Source of the DNA: Neisseriaceae bacterium JH1-16
Lineage (GTDB): Bacteria > Pseudomonadota > Gammaproteobacteria > Burkholderiales > Chromobacteriaceae
Direction of reading: 5' to 3'
NCBI GenBank assembly: GCA_025989215.1
Contig: JAPDNP010000002.1
Location: 434,001-498,000, forward strand
Length of the DNA stretch: 64,000 nt
Positions 47,572-56,579 of this stretch are shown here, piece by piece (the first letter of the stretch is position 1; the number at the start of each line of letters is the position of its first letter). The notes under the pieces are model-generated. The model saw nothing but the letters and a program-made list of their open reading frames with translations. It had not been told where the DNA came from and made no database searches. The position numbers and the translations under genes are program-made.

Positions 47572-48999
47572 ATGGAAACGCAATCCACTTATAACTATAA
47601 GGTGGTGCGGCAGTTTGCCATCATGACCGTCGTCTGGGGGATTGTCGGCATGCTGGTAGGGGTCGTGATTGCGGCCCAGCTGGTGTGGCCGGACCTGAAC
47701 TATGGTCCATGGTTCCACTTCGGCCGTCTGCGCCCGCTGCACACCAACGCCGTGATCTTCGCCTTTGGCGGTTCGGGCCTGTTCGCCACCTCGTACTATG
47801 TGGTGCAACGGACCTGTAACGTCCGCCTGATTTCCGACAAGATCGCCGCCTTCACCTTCTGGGGCTGGCAGGCCATCATCGTCGCCGCGGTGATCACACT
47901 GCCGCTGGGCTACACCTTCGGCAAGGAATACGCCGAACTCGAATGGCCGATCAAAGTGGCCATCACCGTGGTCTGGGTAGCCTACGCCTACGTGTTCTTC
48001 GGCACGATTGCGATCCGTAAGGTCAAGCACATCTACGTTGCCAACTGGTTCTACGGCGCCTTCATCCTGGCCGTGGCCCTGTTGCACATCGTCAACAGCG
48101 CCTTCGTTCCGGTGTCGCTGTTCAAGTCCTACTCGGTGTACTCCGGTGCCGTGGACGCGATGATTCAATGGTGGTACGGCCACAATGCCGTGGGCTTCTT
48201 CCTGACCGCCGCCTTCCTCGGCATGATGTACTACTTCGTCCCGAAACAGGCCGGCCGCCCGATCTACTCCTACCGCCTCTCCGTAGTGCACTTCTGGGCG
48301 CTGATCTTCACCTACATGTGGGCGGGTCCGCACCACCTGCACTACACCGCGCTGCCGGACTGGACCCAGTCGGTCGGCATGGTGTTCTCGCTGGTGCTGC
48401 TGGCACCGAGCTGGGGCGGCATGATCAACGGCATCATGACCCTGTCGGGCGCCTGGCATAAACTGCGCACCGACCCAATCCTGAAGTTCCTGGTGGTGTC
48501 GCTGTCGTTCTACGGCATGTCGACCTTCGAAGGCCCGATGATGGCGATCAAGACCGTCAACGCGCTGTCGCACTACACCGACTGGACCATCGGCCACGTT
48601 CACTCCGGTGCGCTGGGCTGGGTGGGCTTCATCACCATCGGTTCGATCTACTACCTGATCCCGCGCCTGTGGGGCCGTGAGCAGATGTACAGCATGAAAC
48701 TGGTCGAGGCGCACTTCTGGCTCGCTACCGTCGGCGTGGTGCTCTACATCGCTGCAATGTGGATCTCGGGCGTGACCCAGGGGCTGATGTGGCGCGCGCT
48801 GAACCCGGACGGCACGCTGACCTACTCCTTCGTCGAGTCCGTGAAAGCGACCCATCCGTACCTCGCCGTACGCGTGCTGGGTGGTGCCCTGTACCTGTCC
48901 GGCATGCTGCTGATGGCGTACAACACCTTCCGTACCGTGACCGCCGGTCGCGCCGTCGACGCCAAGATCCCGGCCATCACGGCTGCTCACCACGCCTAA
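47572..48999 (+). CDS. ccoN: cbb3-type cytochrome c oxidase subunit I
   Basis: Catalytic subunit with the low-spin heme b and the heme b3-CuB oxygen-reducing site; 475 residues, twelve membrane segments. His ligands are in PLHTNAVIF (near residue 60), [13 protein letters not shown] (CuB and cross-linked region, near 205), WAGPHHLHY (near 260) and the [12 protein letters not shown] segment near 345. First gene of ccoNOQP, with a possible FNR box about 340 bases upstream. Couples low-oxygen respiration to proton pumping in the inner membrane. Confidence 0.98.
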   Translation: METQSTYNYKVVRQFAIMTVVWGIVGMLVGVVIAAQLVWPDLNYGPWFHFGRLRPLHTNAVIFAFGGSGLFATSYYVVQRTCNVRLISDKIAAFTFWGWQAIIVAAVITLPLGYTFGKEYAELEWPIKVAITVVWVAYAYVFFGTIAIRKVKHIYVANWFYGAFILAVALLHIVNSAFVPVSLFKSYSVYSGAVDAMIQWWYGHNAVGFFLTAAFLGMMYYFVPKQAGRPIYSYRLSVVHFWALIFTYMWAGPHHLHYTALPDWTQSVGMVFSLVLLAPSWGGMINGIMTLSGAWHKLRTDPILKFLVVSLSFYGMSTFEGPMMAIKTVNALSHYTDWTIGHVHSGALGWVGFITIGSIYYLIPRLWGREQMYSMKLVEAHFWLATVGVVLYIAAMWISGVTQGLMWRALNPDGTLTYSFVESVKATHPYLAVRVLGGALYLSGMLLMAYNTFRTVTAGRAVDAKIPAITAAHHA

Positions 49000-49020
49000 G
49001 CGGGAAAGAGGTTCTGCAAG

Positions 49021-49635
49021 ATGGAAAAGATTCAAAAACTGATCGAAGAACGCGTCGGCTTCCTGATCGCGTTCACGCTGATCGTGATCAGCGTGGCGGG
49101 CCTGGTGGAAATCGTGCCGCTGGCGTTCCAGAAATCCACCACCGAGCCGGTGGCCGGCGTGAAGCCGTACACCGCGCTGCAGCTGGCCGGTCGCGACATC
49201 TACATCCGCGAAGGCTGCTACAACTGCCATTCGCAGATGATCCGCCCGTTCCGTTCGGAAACCGAGCGCTATGGTCACTACTCGGTAGCCGGCGAGTCGG
49301 TGTACGACCACCCGTTCCAGTGGGGCTCCAAGCGTACCGGTCCGGATCTGGCCCGTGTCGGCGGCCGCTACTCGGACGAGTGGCAGCGCGTGCACCTGAT
49401 GAACCCGCGCGACGTGGTGCCGGAGTCGATCATGCCGGCGTTCCCGTGGCTGGCGCGCAACCTGGCCGATGCAGCCTCGGTGCCGAAGAAGATGGAAGCG
49501 CTGCGCAAGGTTGGCGTGCCGTACACCGACAAGGACATCGCCGACGCCACCGCCGAGGTAGAAGGCAAGTCGGAAATGGACGCGGTCATCGCCTACCTGC
49601 AGGGCCTGGGTCTTGCACTGAAAAACGCACGGTGA
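49021..49635 (+). CDS. ccoO: cbb3-type cytochrome c oxidase monoheme subunit II
   Basis: 204 residues with one N-terminal membrane anchor and a periplasmic cytochrome c domain; heme motif Cys66-Tyr-Asn-Cys69-His70 and a methionine ligand in SIMPAFPWL. Accepts electrons from CcoP and passes them to CcoN. Starts 21 bases after ccoN. Confidence 0.98.
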   Translation: MEKIQKLIEERVGFLIAFTLIVISVAGLVEIVPLAFQKSTTEPVAGVKPYTALQLAGRDIYIREGCYNCHSQMIRPFRSETERYGHYSVAGESVYDHPFQWGSKRTGPDLARVGGRYSDEWQRVHLMNPRDVVPESIMPAFPWLARNLADAASVPKKMEALRKVGVPYTDKDIADATAEVEGKSEMDAVIAYLQGLGLALKNAR

Positions 49636-49641
49636 TCCACG

Positions 49642-49827
49642 ATGGACCTAACCGAAGTTGGACGGTTGCTGTTCACCTTGCTGTGTTTCGGCACCTTCAT
49701 CGTGGTGGCCCTGATCGCTTACAGCAAAAAATCCAAGAAGCGCTATGACGAAGCGGCAAACATGCTATTCGACGAAGACGAGCCGGCCGATGCCGCAGTC
49801 ACGCAGACTTCACGCGGAGCAAAATAA
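49642..49827 (+). CDS. ccoQ: cbb3-type oxidase small subunit IV
   Basis: 61 residues, a single membrane segment (LLFTLLCFGTFIVVALIAYS) followed by a basic/acidic tail. Stabilises the oxidase complex. Six bases after ccoO and overlapping ccoP at TAATG. Confidence 0.93.
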   Translation: MDLTEVGRLLFTLLCFGTFIVVALIAYSKKSKKRYDEAANMLFDEDEPADAAVTQTSRGAK

Positions 49828-50753
49828 TGAGTGATTTTGTCAGTAACTTTTGGGGGATCTGGATCTCCGTCATCGTGATCGGCGGTCTGCTCGGCCTCAC
49901 GTATCTGGTGTATTCGCAGAGCAAGGCTGTGGTGGTCAAGGGCGAAAAGGTCGAGATTACCGGTCACATCTGGGACGGTGACCTCGCCGAGTACAACAAC
50001 CCGCTGCCGCGCTGGTGGATGTGGCTGTTCTATCTGACGCTGATCTTCAGCTTCGCCTACCTGGCCGTCTACCCGGGTCTTGGCAAGTACCCGGGCCTGT
50101 TCGGCTGGACCTCGGTCGGTCAGTACAAGAAAGAACGCGCCGCGGCAGAAGCCAAGTACCAGCCGCTGTACGACAAGTTCCTGAAACAGGATGTGAAGGC
50201 ACTCGCCGCAGATCCGCAAGCGCAGGAAATGGGCAAACGCCTGTTCCAGACCTACTGCGTGCAGTGCCACGGCTCCGACGCGCGCGGTGCCAAGGGCTTC
50301 CCGAACCTGGTGCATCACGACTGGCAGTACGGCGGTACGCCGGAGAAGATCCACGAGACCATCTCCGAGGGTCGCCAGGGTCAGATGCCGGCCTTCGGTG
50401 CGGCGTTCGGCGAGGAAAAGGTGAAAGACGTCGCCAACTACGTGCTGTCGCTGTCGAACAAGCGTCACGACGCCGCGCGCGCCGCGCGTGGTCAGGAGAC
50501 CTTCAAGGCGATCTGCGCGACCTGCCACGGTCCGGATGGTACCGGTAACCAGACCATCGGCGCGCCGAACCTGACGCACCCTAGCGGCAGTTGGCTGTAT
50601 GGTGGTACCGAGAAGACCATCATCGAGACCATCACCAACGGCCGCAGCAACCAGATGCCGACCTGGAAGGACTTCCTCGGCGAAGGCAAGATTCACCTCT
50701 TGACCGCCTACGTCTGGGGCCTGTCCAACAACCCCCGCGCGCCGCAGCAATAA
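49827..50753 (+). CDS. ccoP: cbb3-type cytochrome c oxidase diheme subunit III
   Basis: 308 residues. One or two N-terminal membrane segments, then two cytochrome c domains with heme motifs Cys144-x-x-Cys147-His148 and Cys230-x-x-Cys233-His234 and methionines in GQMPAFG and NQMPTW. Entry point for electrons from soluble or membrane cytochromes c. Last gene before a terminator; ccoS and ccoI assembly genes are not in the window. Confidence 0.97.
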   Translation: MSDFVSNFWGIWISVIVIGGLLGLTYLVYSQSKAVVVKGEKVEITGHIWDGDLAEYNNPLPRWWMWLFYLTLIFSFAYLAVYPGLGKYPGLFGWTSVGQYKKERAAAEAKYQPLYDKFLKQDVKALAADPQAQEMGKRLFQTYCVQCHGSDARGAKGFPNLVHHDWQYGGTPEKIHETISEGRQGQMPAFGAAFGEEKVKDVANYVLSLSNKRHDAARAARGQETFKAICATCHGPDGTGNQTIGAPNLTHPSGSWLYGGTEKTIIETITNGRSNQMPTWKDFLGEGKIHLLTAYVWGLSNNPRAPQQ

Positions 50754-50762
50754 GGCGCCCCC

Positions 50763-50794
50763 CATACTGCCCGCCTAGGCGGGCAGTATGTTTT
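50763..50794 (+). terminator. Terminator after ccoP
   Basis: CATACTGCCCGCC and its complement around a TA loop, then TTTT. It separates structural genes from ccoG. Confidence 0.88.
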
Positions 50795-50889
50795 ACGACA
50801 AACGATCTATCTTTTTGTAAATTGATAGAGTGGGCTTCGTCAAGGCCAGCCTGGCTGGCTTTCGCGAATCCTTCTTACCGAGGTACACC

Positions 50890-52347
50890 ATGTCCGATCC
50901 CTTGAAGAATATCCCGATCAAGGTCGTGCCGGCTTCGGCCAGCCCCGACGACGCCAGTCCGCACGAGCTGGAACAGGTGTCGATGTATGAAGTGCACAAG
51001 AAAATCTACCCGCGTGCGGTCAAGGGGCTGTTCAACAACTGGCGGGTGCTGTTCGTGCTGGCAACCCAGCTGGTCTACCTCGGCACGCCGTGGCTGCAGT
51101 GGAATGGTCGTCAGGCGGTGCTGTTCGACCTGGTGAACCACAAGTTCTTCCTGTTCGGCCTGACCATCTGGCCGCAGGACTTCATCTATCTTGCCGCCCT
51201 GTTGATGTGCAGTGCCTTCGGCCTGTTCACCTGGACCACCATCGCCGGACGCCTGTGGTGCGGCTACTCCTGTCCGCAGACGGTCTACACCGAGATCATG
51301 CTGTGGATCGAGCAATGGGTGGAAGGCAACCACAGCCAGCGGATCAAGCTCGACAAGGCACCGCTGGATGCGCGCAAGCTGCGGCTGAAAACCACCAAGC
51401 ACAGCCTGATGATTGCGTTCTCGCTATTCACCGGCTTTTCGCTGGTCGGTTACTTCACGCCGATCCGCGACCTGGCCGCCGCCCTGCCCCGCTTCGACTA
51501 CGGCCCGTGGGAACTGTTCTGGATGTTCTTCTATGCGGGCTTCACCTATCTGTTCGCCGGCTTCATGCGCGAGCAGGTGTGCAAGTACATGTGCCCGTAC
51601 GCGCGCTTCCAGGGGGTGATGTTCGATTCGGACACCTTGATCATTTCCTACGACGAAGAACGTGGCGAGCCGCGCGGGGCGCGGCGCAAAGGGGTCAACC
51701 CGCGCGACGAAGGCAAGGGCGACTGCATCAACTGCCATATCTGCGTGCAGGTCTGCCCGGTCGGCATCGACATCCGCCAGGGCCTTCAGTATGAATGCAT
51801 CGGCTGTGCCGCCTGTATTGACGCCTGTGACGACGTGATGGACAAGATGGGCTATCCGCGCGGCCTGATCCGCTACACTACCGAGAATGCGCTGAACAAG
51901 GTCTACCCGGAAAGCCAGATCCTGTCCCGGCTGCGCCGGCCGCGGGTGGTGCTCTACAGCCTGCTGCTCTTGGCCGTTATATCGATCACGGTCGGCTCGC
52001 TGCTACTGCGCAAGCCGTTCAAGGTCGAGATCATTCGCGACCGGGCCTCTCTGGTACGCGAAACTAACGAGGGCTGGCTGGAGAACAGCTACAGCATCAA
52101 GCTGTACAACACCACGGAACAAACCCAGCGCTTCCGCCTCTCAGTCAAGGGCCTGCCCGATATCAAGCTGAGTACCGATACCCCGACGATCAGCATCGCC
52201 GGCAATGGTAGCGAGACGGTGGCGGTACGCGTCGAAGCCGACCCGCAGTACGCCACGCAGGGCAGCCATGAAATCCATTTCGTCATCGAGTCGGTCGATC
52301 ATCCAGGCCAGGTGGACGAAGAAAAATCGAGTTTCATCGGAGAGTAA
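50890..52347 (+). CDS. ccoG: cbb3 oxidase assembly polyferredoxin CcoG
   Basis: 485 residues from ATG 50890. Five membrane segments, a CGYSCPQTVYTE segment in the membrane part, two [4Fe-4S] motifs (CINCHICVQVCPVGIDI and CIGCAACIDACDD) and a C-terminal periplasmic Ig-like domain (about 365-480). CcoG helps deliver reduced copper to the oxidase in related bacteria. Its stop abuts the fixH-like gene, separated by one base. Confidence 0.95.
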   Translation: MSDPLKNIPIKVVPASASPDDASPHELEQVSMYEVHKKIYPRAVKGLFNNWRVLFVLATQLVYLGTPWLQWNGRQAVLFDLVNHKFFLFGLTIWPQDFIYLAALLMCSAFGLFTWTTIAGRLWCGYSCPQTVYTEIMLWIEQWVEGNHSQRIKLDKAPLDARKLRLKTTKHSLMIAFSLFTGFSLVGYFTPIRDLAAALPRFDYGPWELFWMFFYAGFTYLFAGFMREQVCKYMCPYARFQGVMFDSDTLIISYDEERGEPRGARRKGVNPRDEGKGDCINCHICVQVCPVGIDIRQGLQYECIGCAACIDACDDVMDKMGYPRGLIRYTTENALNKVYPESQILSRLRRPRVVLYSLLLLAVISITVGSLLLRKPFKVEIIRDRASLVRETNEGWLENSYSIKLYNTTEQTQRFRLSVKGLPDIKLSTDTPTISIAGNGSETVAVRVEADPQYATQGSHEIHFVIESVDHPGQVDEEKSSFIGE

Positions 52348-52348
52348 G

Positions 52349-52876
52349 ATGCAGGTCAAAACACAAGCGTCCCGCCCTTGGTACAGGGAGCCGTGGCCGT
52401 GGATTCTGGTGGGGATTCCGCTGATGTCGGTGATCGTCGGCAGCTGGTATGCCTACCTCGCTGTGACCACCAAGGACACGCTGGTCAGCGACGATTATTA
52501 CAACCAGGGCAAGGCGATCAATCTGCAGCTCGATCGCGACCGGGTATCGGCCCAGATGCAGTTGCTAGGCCAGGCGGTATTCAGCGACGACATGCATGCC
52601 GTGCGGTTGATGATCAAGAGCAACCAGCCGCTGGGCCAGCAGCTGACGCTGCGCCTGCTGCACCCGACGCTGGCCGACCATGACCAGACCATCGTGCTCA
52701 ACCAGGTAACACCGGGGATGTACCAGGGCAGCCTGCAGCCGTCCAAGGCCGAGCACTGGTACGTTCGGCTCGAGGACCCGAAGGGCAAGTGGCGCATCCA
52801 GGGCGAATGGCTGCCGGCCGACGGCCCACAGGTGACGCTCGACCCGATGCTGCCCGATAGTGGGGCGTCCGAATGA
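52349..52876 (+). CDS. FixH/CcoH family protein
   Basis: 175 residues with one N-terminal membrane segment (PWPWILVGIPLMSVIVGSWY) and a periplasmic domain that begins with VSDDYYNQGKAI, the family pattern. FixH-like proteins are required for assembly or stability of cbb3 oxidase. Overlaps the next gene at ATGA, so ccoG, this gene and the lipoprotein gene form one unit. Confidence 0.88.
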   Translation: MQVKTQASRPWYREPWPWILVGIPLMSVIVGSWYAYLAVTTKDTLVSDDYYNQGKAINLQLDRDRVSAQMQLLGQAVFSDDMHAVRLMIKSNQPLGQQLTLRLLHPTLADHDQTIVLNQVTPGMYQGSLQPSKAEHWYVRLEDPKGKWRIQGEWLPADGPQVTLDPMLPDSGASE

Positions 52877-53295
52877 AGGCGCTGGCGATGAAGCGTCGCC
52901 TGTTGCTGGCCGGTCTGTCCGCCATGCTGCTGGCCGGCTGCGCCAGCACCGGCTACAGCCCGAGCTATCTGGACGGCAGTGTCACCGTACCGGCAACGGG
53001 CAACAAGCTGCCGCTGGCCCAGGTGCATGTGAAGGTGCGGCTGCTCGACGTCAGCCGGGCCGATGCCCCGGCCGAGGTGTTGGCCGAACAGTACCTGAAC
53101 AAGCCCAAGGCATTCCCGATGCCGTTCTCGCTGTGCTATGACCGCCGCGCTCTGCTGCCCGGCCATCGCTACACGGTCGATGCCCAGCTGTTTGTCGATG
53201 GCGAGCTGAAGATGCTCAATACCAGCCAGGTGCCGGCACTCACGCCGGACAGCGCCGCCGAGCCGACCATTTCACTCGATCGCATCGGCAACTAA
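52873..53295 (+). CDS. YbaY-like lipoprotein
   Basis: 140 residues; a second possible start is at 52888. Lipoprotein signal with lipobox LLAGC, then a beta-rich domain (SVTVPATGNKLPLAQVHVKVRLLDVS) of the YbaY/YscW type. Likely outer-membrane anchored after Lgt processing. Its overlap with the FixH-like gene is unusual for this family and may be only transcriptional. One copy of the dispersed 10-mer at 53079. Confidence 0.82.
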   Translation: MKALAMKRRLLLAGLSAMLLAGCASTGYSPSYLDGSVTVPATGNKLPLAQVHVKVRLLDVSRADAPAEVLAEQYLNKPKAFPMPFSLCYDRRALLPGHRYTVDAQLFVDGELKMLNTSQVPALTPDSAAEPTISLDRIGN

Positions 53296-53316
53296 AATCG
53301 AACAGCATTCCACGTA

Positions 53317-53343
53317 AAGCGGAGCCAAATGGCTCCGCTTTTT
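53317..53343 (+). terminator. Terminator of the ccoG group
   Basis: AAGCGGAGCC, AAAT loop, GGCTCCGCTT, then TTT. Confidence 0.9.
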
Positions 53344-53715
53344 CATGTTCGCGTCGACAACTCACACCGCTCGTCGCCCCCTGTCCTCCTTCTGCCGGCT
53401 CGTCGCGCGCATCGACAGCGGCCAGGGAAAACCTTTCATAAAACGCAGAATGACCGCAAAAACTCCAGTCAGGTACCAGCCCGGCAGGAAAGACACGAAC
53501 GTTTATTGCGCCGTCATCGGAAAAATTGTTACAAAACACATCATTTTGGTAGCCGTTCAGCCACAGCCTGCGTCGTCATATTGTCCGACCCTTTGACAAC
53601 ACTGTATACAAAATGCAATATAGCGCGCCTCGTCAGAGTGAAGATTCTGCTTTGTAAACCAGTATCTTATTTGCAGCGATGCAAACCAAGGCGACAGCGA
53701 GAGATTATAACGATG

Positions 53716-53749
53716 TTCTAATTTGAAAAATGACATTCTAATTAGAAAA
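53716..53749 (+). repeat. Two near-identical 14-mers upstream of the peptide transporter gene
   Basis: TTCTAATTTGAAAA (53716-53729) and TTCTAATTAGAAAA (53736-53749) differ at one base and start exactly 20 bases apart, two helical turns. The second includes the perfect palindrome TTCTAATTAGAA. The layout fits a tandem operator for a dimeric regulator. Confidence 0.75.
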
Positions 53750-53873
53750 TTTTCCGCTTTCTTTGCGGAACTCGCTGTGTCTATCATCGTCACGTCCCCT
53801 CGATGGGATACAGACAACAACAAGTACACAAAAACACCGAACAACAGGTGTCTCTCAAGTTGCACAAGGAAAA

Positions 53874-55256
53874 ATGTCCATGACCACACAAGCCCATCCG
53901 CGCGGTCTATACCTGCTCTTCGTCACGGAAATGTGGGAACGCTTCAGCTATTACGGCATGCGCGCCATTTTCGTCCTGTTCATGATCAAGGCGTTGCTGT
54001 TCGACAAGGCGCACGCTTCGGACATCTACGGGACCTATACCGGCCTGGTCTACCTCACCCCGCTGATCGGTGGTTACATCGCCGACCGTTACTGGGGCAA
54101 CCGTCGCTCGATCCTGGCGGGCGGCGTACTGATGGCCATCGGCCAGTTCATGCTGTTCTTCTCCGGCTCGCTGCACGAGACCAACGTCCAGATGGCCTCA
54201 TGGATGCTGTACGGTGGCCTGGGCTTCCTGATCGCCGGCAACGGCCTGTTCAAGCCGAACATCTCGTCGATGGTCGGCCAGCTCTACCCGAAGGGCGACA
54301 AGCGCGTCGACTCGGCGTTCACCATCTTCTACATGGGCATCAACGCCGGCTCGCTGATCGCGCCGATCATCTGCGGTTCGCTCGGCGACACCGGCAACCC
54401 GGCCGACTTCAAGTGGGGCTTCATGGCCGCCGGTTTCGGTATGCTGCTGAGCCTGGTGGTGTTCTCGCTGTTCAAGAACAAGTACCTGGTCGACCCGCAG
54501 GGCAAGCCGATCGGCATGGCGCCGAAGCGCCACCACGAGAGCGGCGAGAAAGTGGTGCACGCCCCGCTGACCCGCGTCGAGAAGGAGCGCCTGGCGGTGA
54601 TCCTGATCGTGTCGGCGTTCGTGATCTTCTTCTGGTCGGCGTTCGAGCAGGCCGGCGCGTCGCTGACCTTCTTCGCCGAAGAGCAGACCAACCGCAACCT
54701 GCTGGGCCATGTGATCCCGGCGTCGTTCTTCCAGTCGATCAACCCGATCTCGGTGGTGATCTTCGCCCCGGTATTCGCCTGGATCTGGACCAAACTCGGC
54801 CAGCGCAACAGCGAGCCGAGCTCGCCGGTGAAGATGGCACTGGGCCTGTTCTTCCTCGCCATCGGCTACCTGGTGATCGCCTTTGGCGTCGACGGCCTCG
54901 CGCCGGGCGTGAAGGTCAGCATGATGTGGCTGACCAGCCTGTACGTGCTGCACACCTTCGGTGAGTTGTGCCTGTCGCCGATCGGCCTGTCGCTGGTGGT
55001 GAAACTGTCGCCGATGCGCTTTACCGGCCTGATGATGGGCATCTGGTTCCTGTCGAACTCGGCCGCCAACAAGTTTGCAGGCACGCTGTCCGAACTGTAT
55101 CCGGACCCGGCCAAGCCGATCCCGCACTTCCTCGGCTACGCGATCACCAACCTGCACGACTTCTTCATGCTGTTCGTGATGATGGCCGGCGCGGCTTCGC
55201 TGATCCTGTTCCTGCTGTCGATGAAGCTGAAGAAAATGATGCACGGTCTGAACTGA
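53874..55256 (+). CDS. POT/PTR family peptide transporter
   Basis: 460 residues from ATG 53874 (AGGA site; a second ATG lies six bases on). Proton-coupled di- and tripeptide symporter of the inner membrane with 12-14 segments. The family signatures are MWERFSYYGMRAIFVLF with the ExxER-like motif, YTGLVYLTPLIGGYIADRYWG (PTR2 motif) and FYMGINAGSLIAP. Monocistronic, with a bidirectional terminator shared with the rlu-type gene. It would complement the intracellular peptidases PepN and M61. Confidence 0.95.
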   Translation: MSMTTQAHPRGLYLLFVTEMWERFSYYGMRAIFVLFMIKALLFDKAHASDIYGTYTGLVYLTPLIGGYIADRYWGNRRSILAGGVLMAIGQFMLFFSGSLHETNVQMASWMLYGGLGFLIAGNGLFKPNISSMVGQLYPKGDKRVDSAFTIFYMGINAGSLIAPIICGSLGDTGNPADFKWGFMAAGFGMLLSLVVFSLFKNKYLVDPQGKPIGMAPKRHHESGEKVVHAPLTRVEKERLAVILIVSAFVIFFWSAFEQAGASLTFFAEEQTNRNLLGHVIPASFFQSINPISVVIFAPVFAWIWTKLGQRNSEPSSPVKMALGLFFLAIGYLVIAFGVDGLAPGVKVSMMWLTSLYVLHTFGELCLSPIGLSLVVKLSPMRFTGLMMGIWFLSNSAANKFAGTLSELYPDPAKPIPHFLGYAITNLHDFFMLFVMMAGAASLILFLLSMKLKKMMHGLN

Positions 55257-55276
55257 GCGCATGCTTGGCAGCCACG

Positions 55277-55305
55277 AAAAACGCCACCCTCGGGTGGCGT
55301 TTTTT
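55277..55305. terminator. Bidirectional terminator between the POT and RluA-type genes
   Basis: AAAAACGCCACCC with its complement around a short loop; T-runs on both strands serve convergent genes. Confidence 0.9.
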
Positions 55306-55327
55306 CATGCTCGCTTGCGATGCCTAA

Positions 55328-56014
55328 TCAAAGAACCGGCCAGGCCAAGCTCCATGGCGCGGCCCATTCGCCGGCCAGTCGTTCGGCCAACGTGGTCGAG
55401 CCGTACTGACCGCCGCTGCTCGGCGGGCAGACAAACTGGAACGCCTCGCCATCCAGCTCGAAAGCCAGCGCGTAGGCATGCAGATAGGTACGGTCGGCCG
55501 GCTCGCCGCCGTACAGCGCATCGCCAAGAATCGGCGCGCCGACGCTTTTGAGCGCCACGCGCAGCTGGTGGGTGCGGCCGGTGCGCGGGCGCAGCAGGAA
55601 GGCGCGCACGCCCGGTTCGGCCGACGTCGAGAAGAACTGGGTGATCGCCGGGTTCTCGGTGCTGTGCAGCAGCTTCCACGCGCCGCCGCGCCCCTTGTCC
55701 ATGTCGCCGCGAATCAGCCCCTGCTTCTTCTTGGGCTTGCCGGTCGACAGCGCGAGATAGAACTTGTCGATGCGATGCGCGGCAAAGCGTTCGGCCAGGG
55801 CATTGGCCACGTTGGCCGAACGGGCGATCAGGATCAGCCCTGAGGTCACCTTGTCGAGCCGGTGCACCGGCCACAGTGCCTCGTCGCCGAGCCCGGCGCG
55901 CAGCAGCGGCAGCAGGCCCGGCTCGCCGCCTTCTGTGTGGAAGTTAACGCCGGGCGCCTTATCGATCAGGTAGAAACGCGGGTCGGTGTGGACCAGCCGG
56001 AACGGCTCGCTCAC
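55328..56014 (-). CDS. RluA-family pseudouridine synthase
   Basis: 228 residues without an S4 domain. The catalytic aspartate is in HRLDKVTSGL near residue 54, and the family segments RTGRTHQLRVAL near residue 144 and GDALYGG follow. It modifies uridine in rRNA or tRNA; the short form without an S4 domain resembles the group of small RluA-like proteins, so the exact target is open. Overlaps the thioesterase stop by four bases. Two copies of the dispersed 10-mer. Confidence 0.9.
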   Translation of the reverse strand: MSEPFRLVHTDPRFYLIDKAPGVNFHTEGGEPGLLPLLRAGLGDEALWPVHRLDKVTSGLILIARSANVANALAERFAAHRIDKFYLALSTGKPKKKQGLIRGDMDKGRGGAWKLLHSTENPAITQFFSTSAEPGVRAFLLRPRTGRTHQLRVALKSVGAPILGDALYGGEPADRTYLHAYALAFELDGEAFQFVCPPSSGGQYGSTTLAERLAGEWAAPWSLAWPVL

Positions 56015-56490
56015 TCACCGCTCTCGCGGATCCGCTCGGCTGCCTCGAAGCGCATCTTCTTGCGGATTTCCGCCTCGCGGAAGCGCTTCTTGTGCGTATC
56101 GGTATCGAGTGTCAGTGCCGGCACTCTGACTGTCTTGCCGCCCTCGTCGAGCGCCACCATGGTGAAGTAGCAGCTGTTGGTATGGCGCACGGTGCGCTCG
56201 CGAATGTTCTCGGCCACCACCTTGATGCCGATCTCCATCGAGGTGGTACCGACGTAGTTGACCGAGGCCAGGAAGGAGACCAGCTCGCCGACATGGATAG
56301 GCTGCTTGAACATCACCTGGTCCACCGACAGCGTCACCACATAGGCGCCGGCATAGCGGCTGGCACAGGCGTAGGCCACCTGGTCGAGTAGTTTCAGCAG
56401 TACGCCGCCGTGCACATTGCCGGAGAAATTCGCCATGTCCGGGGTCATCAGCAGCGTCATCGACAGCTCGCGCTGGGTTTCGGTATCCAT
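56011..56490 (-). CDS. Acyl-CoA thioesterase (YciA-type hot-dog fold)
   Basis: 159 residues from ATG 56490 (AAGGA at good spacing; the frame extends to 56520). Motif GNVHGGVLLKLLDQVAYACASRYAG holds the catalytic aspartate of the hot-dog acyl-CoA hydrolases; a C-terminal basic/acidic helix follows. Hydrolyses acyl-CoA in the cytoplasm. Co-transcribed with the overlapping pseudouridine synthase gene. Confidence 0.9.
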   Translation of the reverse strand: MDTETQRELSMTLLMTPDMANFSGNVHGGVLLKLLDQVAYACASRYAGAYVVTLSVDQVMFKQPIHVGELVSFLASVNYVGTTSMEIGIKVVAENIRERTVRHTNSCYFTMVALDEGGKTVRVPALTLDTDTHKKRFREAEIRKKMRFEAAERIRESGE

Positions 56491-56579
56491 CGTCGTCCTT
56501 GGGGTGTGGTTTGCATCCATAGATGGAATGCTACCTCAGCCGGCGTAGAATGTCGTTTTGCCCCGATCATCCAATCCGC

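Larger units (their letters stand above)
53296..53873. other. AT-rich region upstream of the peptide transporter gene
   Basis: 578 bases, clearly lower in GC than its neighbours in the second half. Contains TTGACA at 53593-53598 with a weak CAATAT -10 (53616-53621) and a TGTATACA palindrome in the spacer (53603-53610), plus two direct repeats at 53716 and 53736. Reading frames across it have no domain and no ribosome site. Confidence 0.65.
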
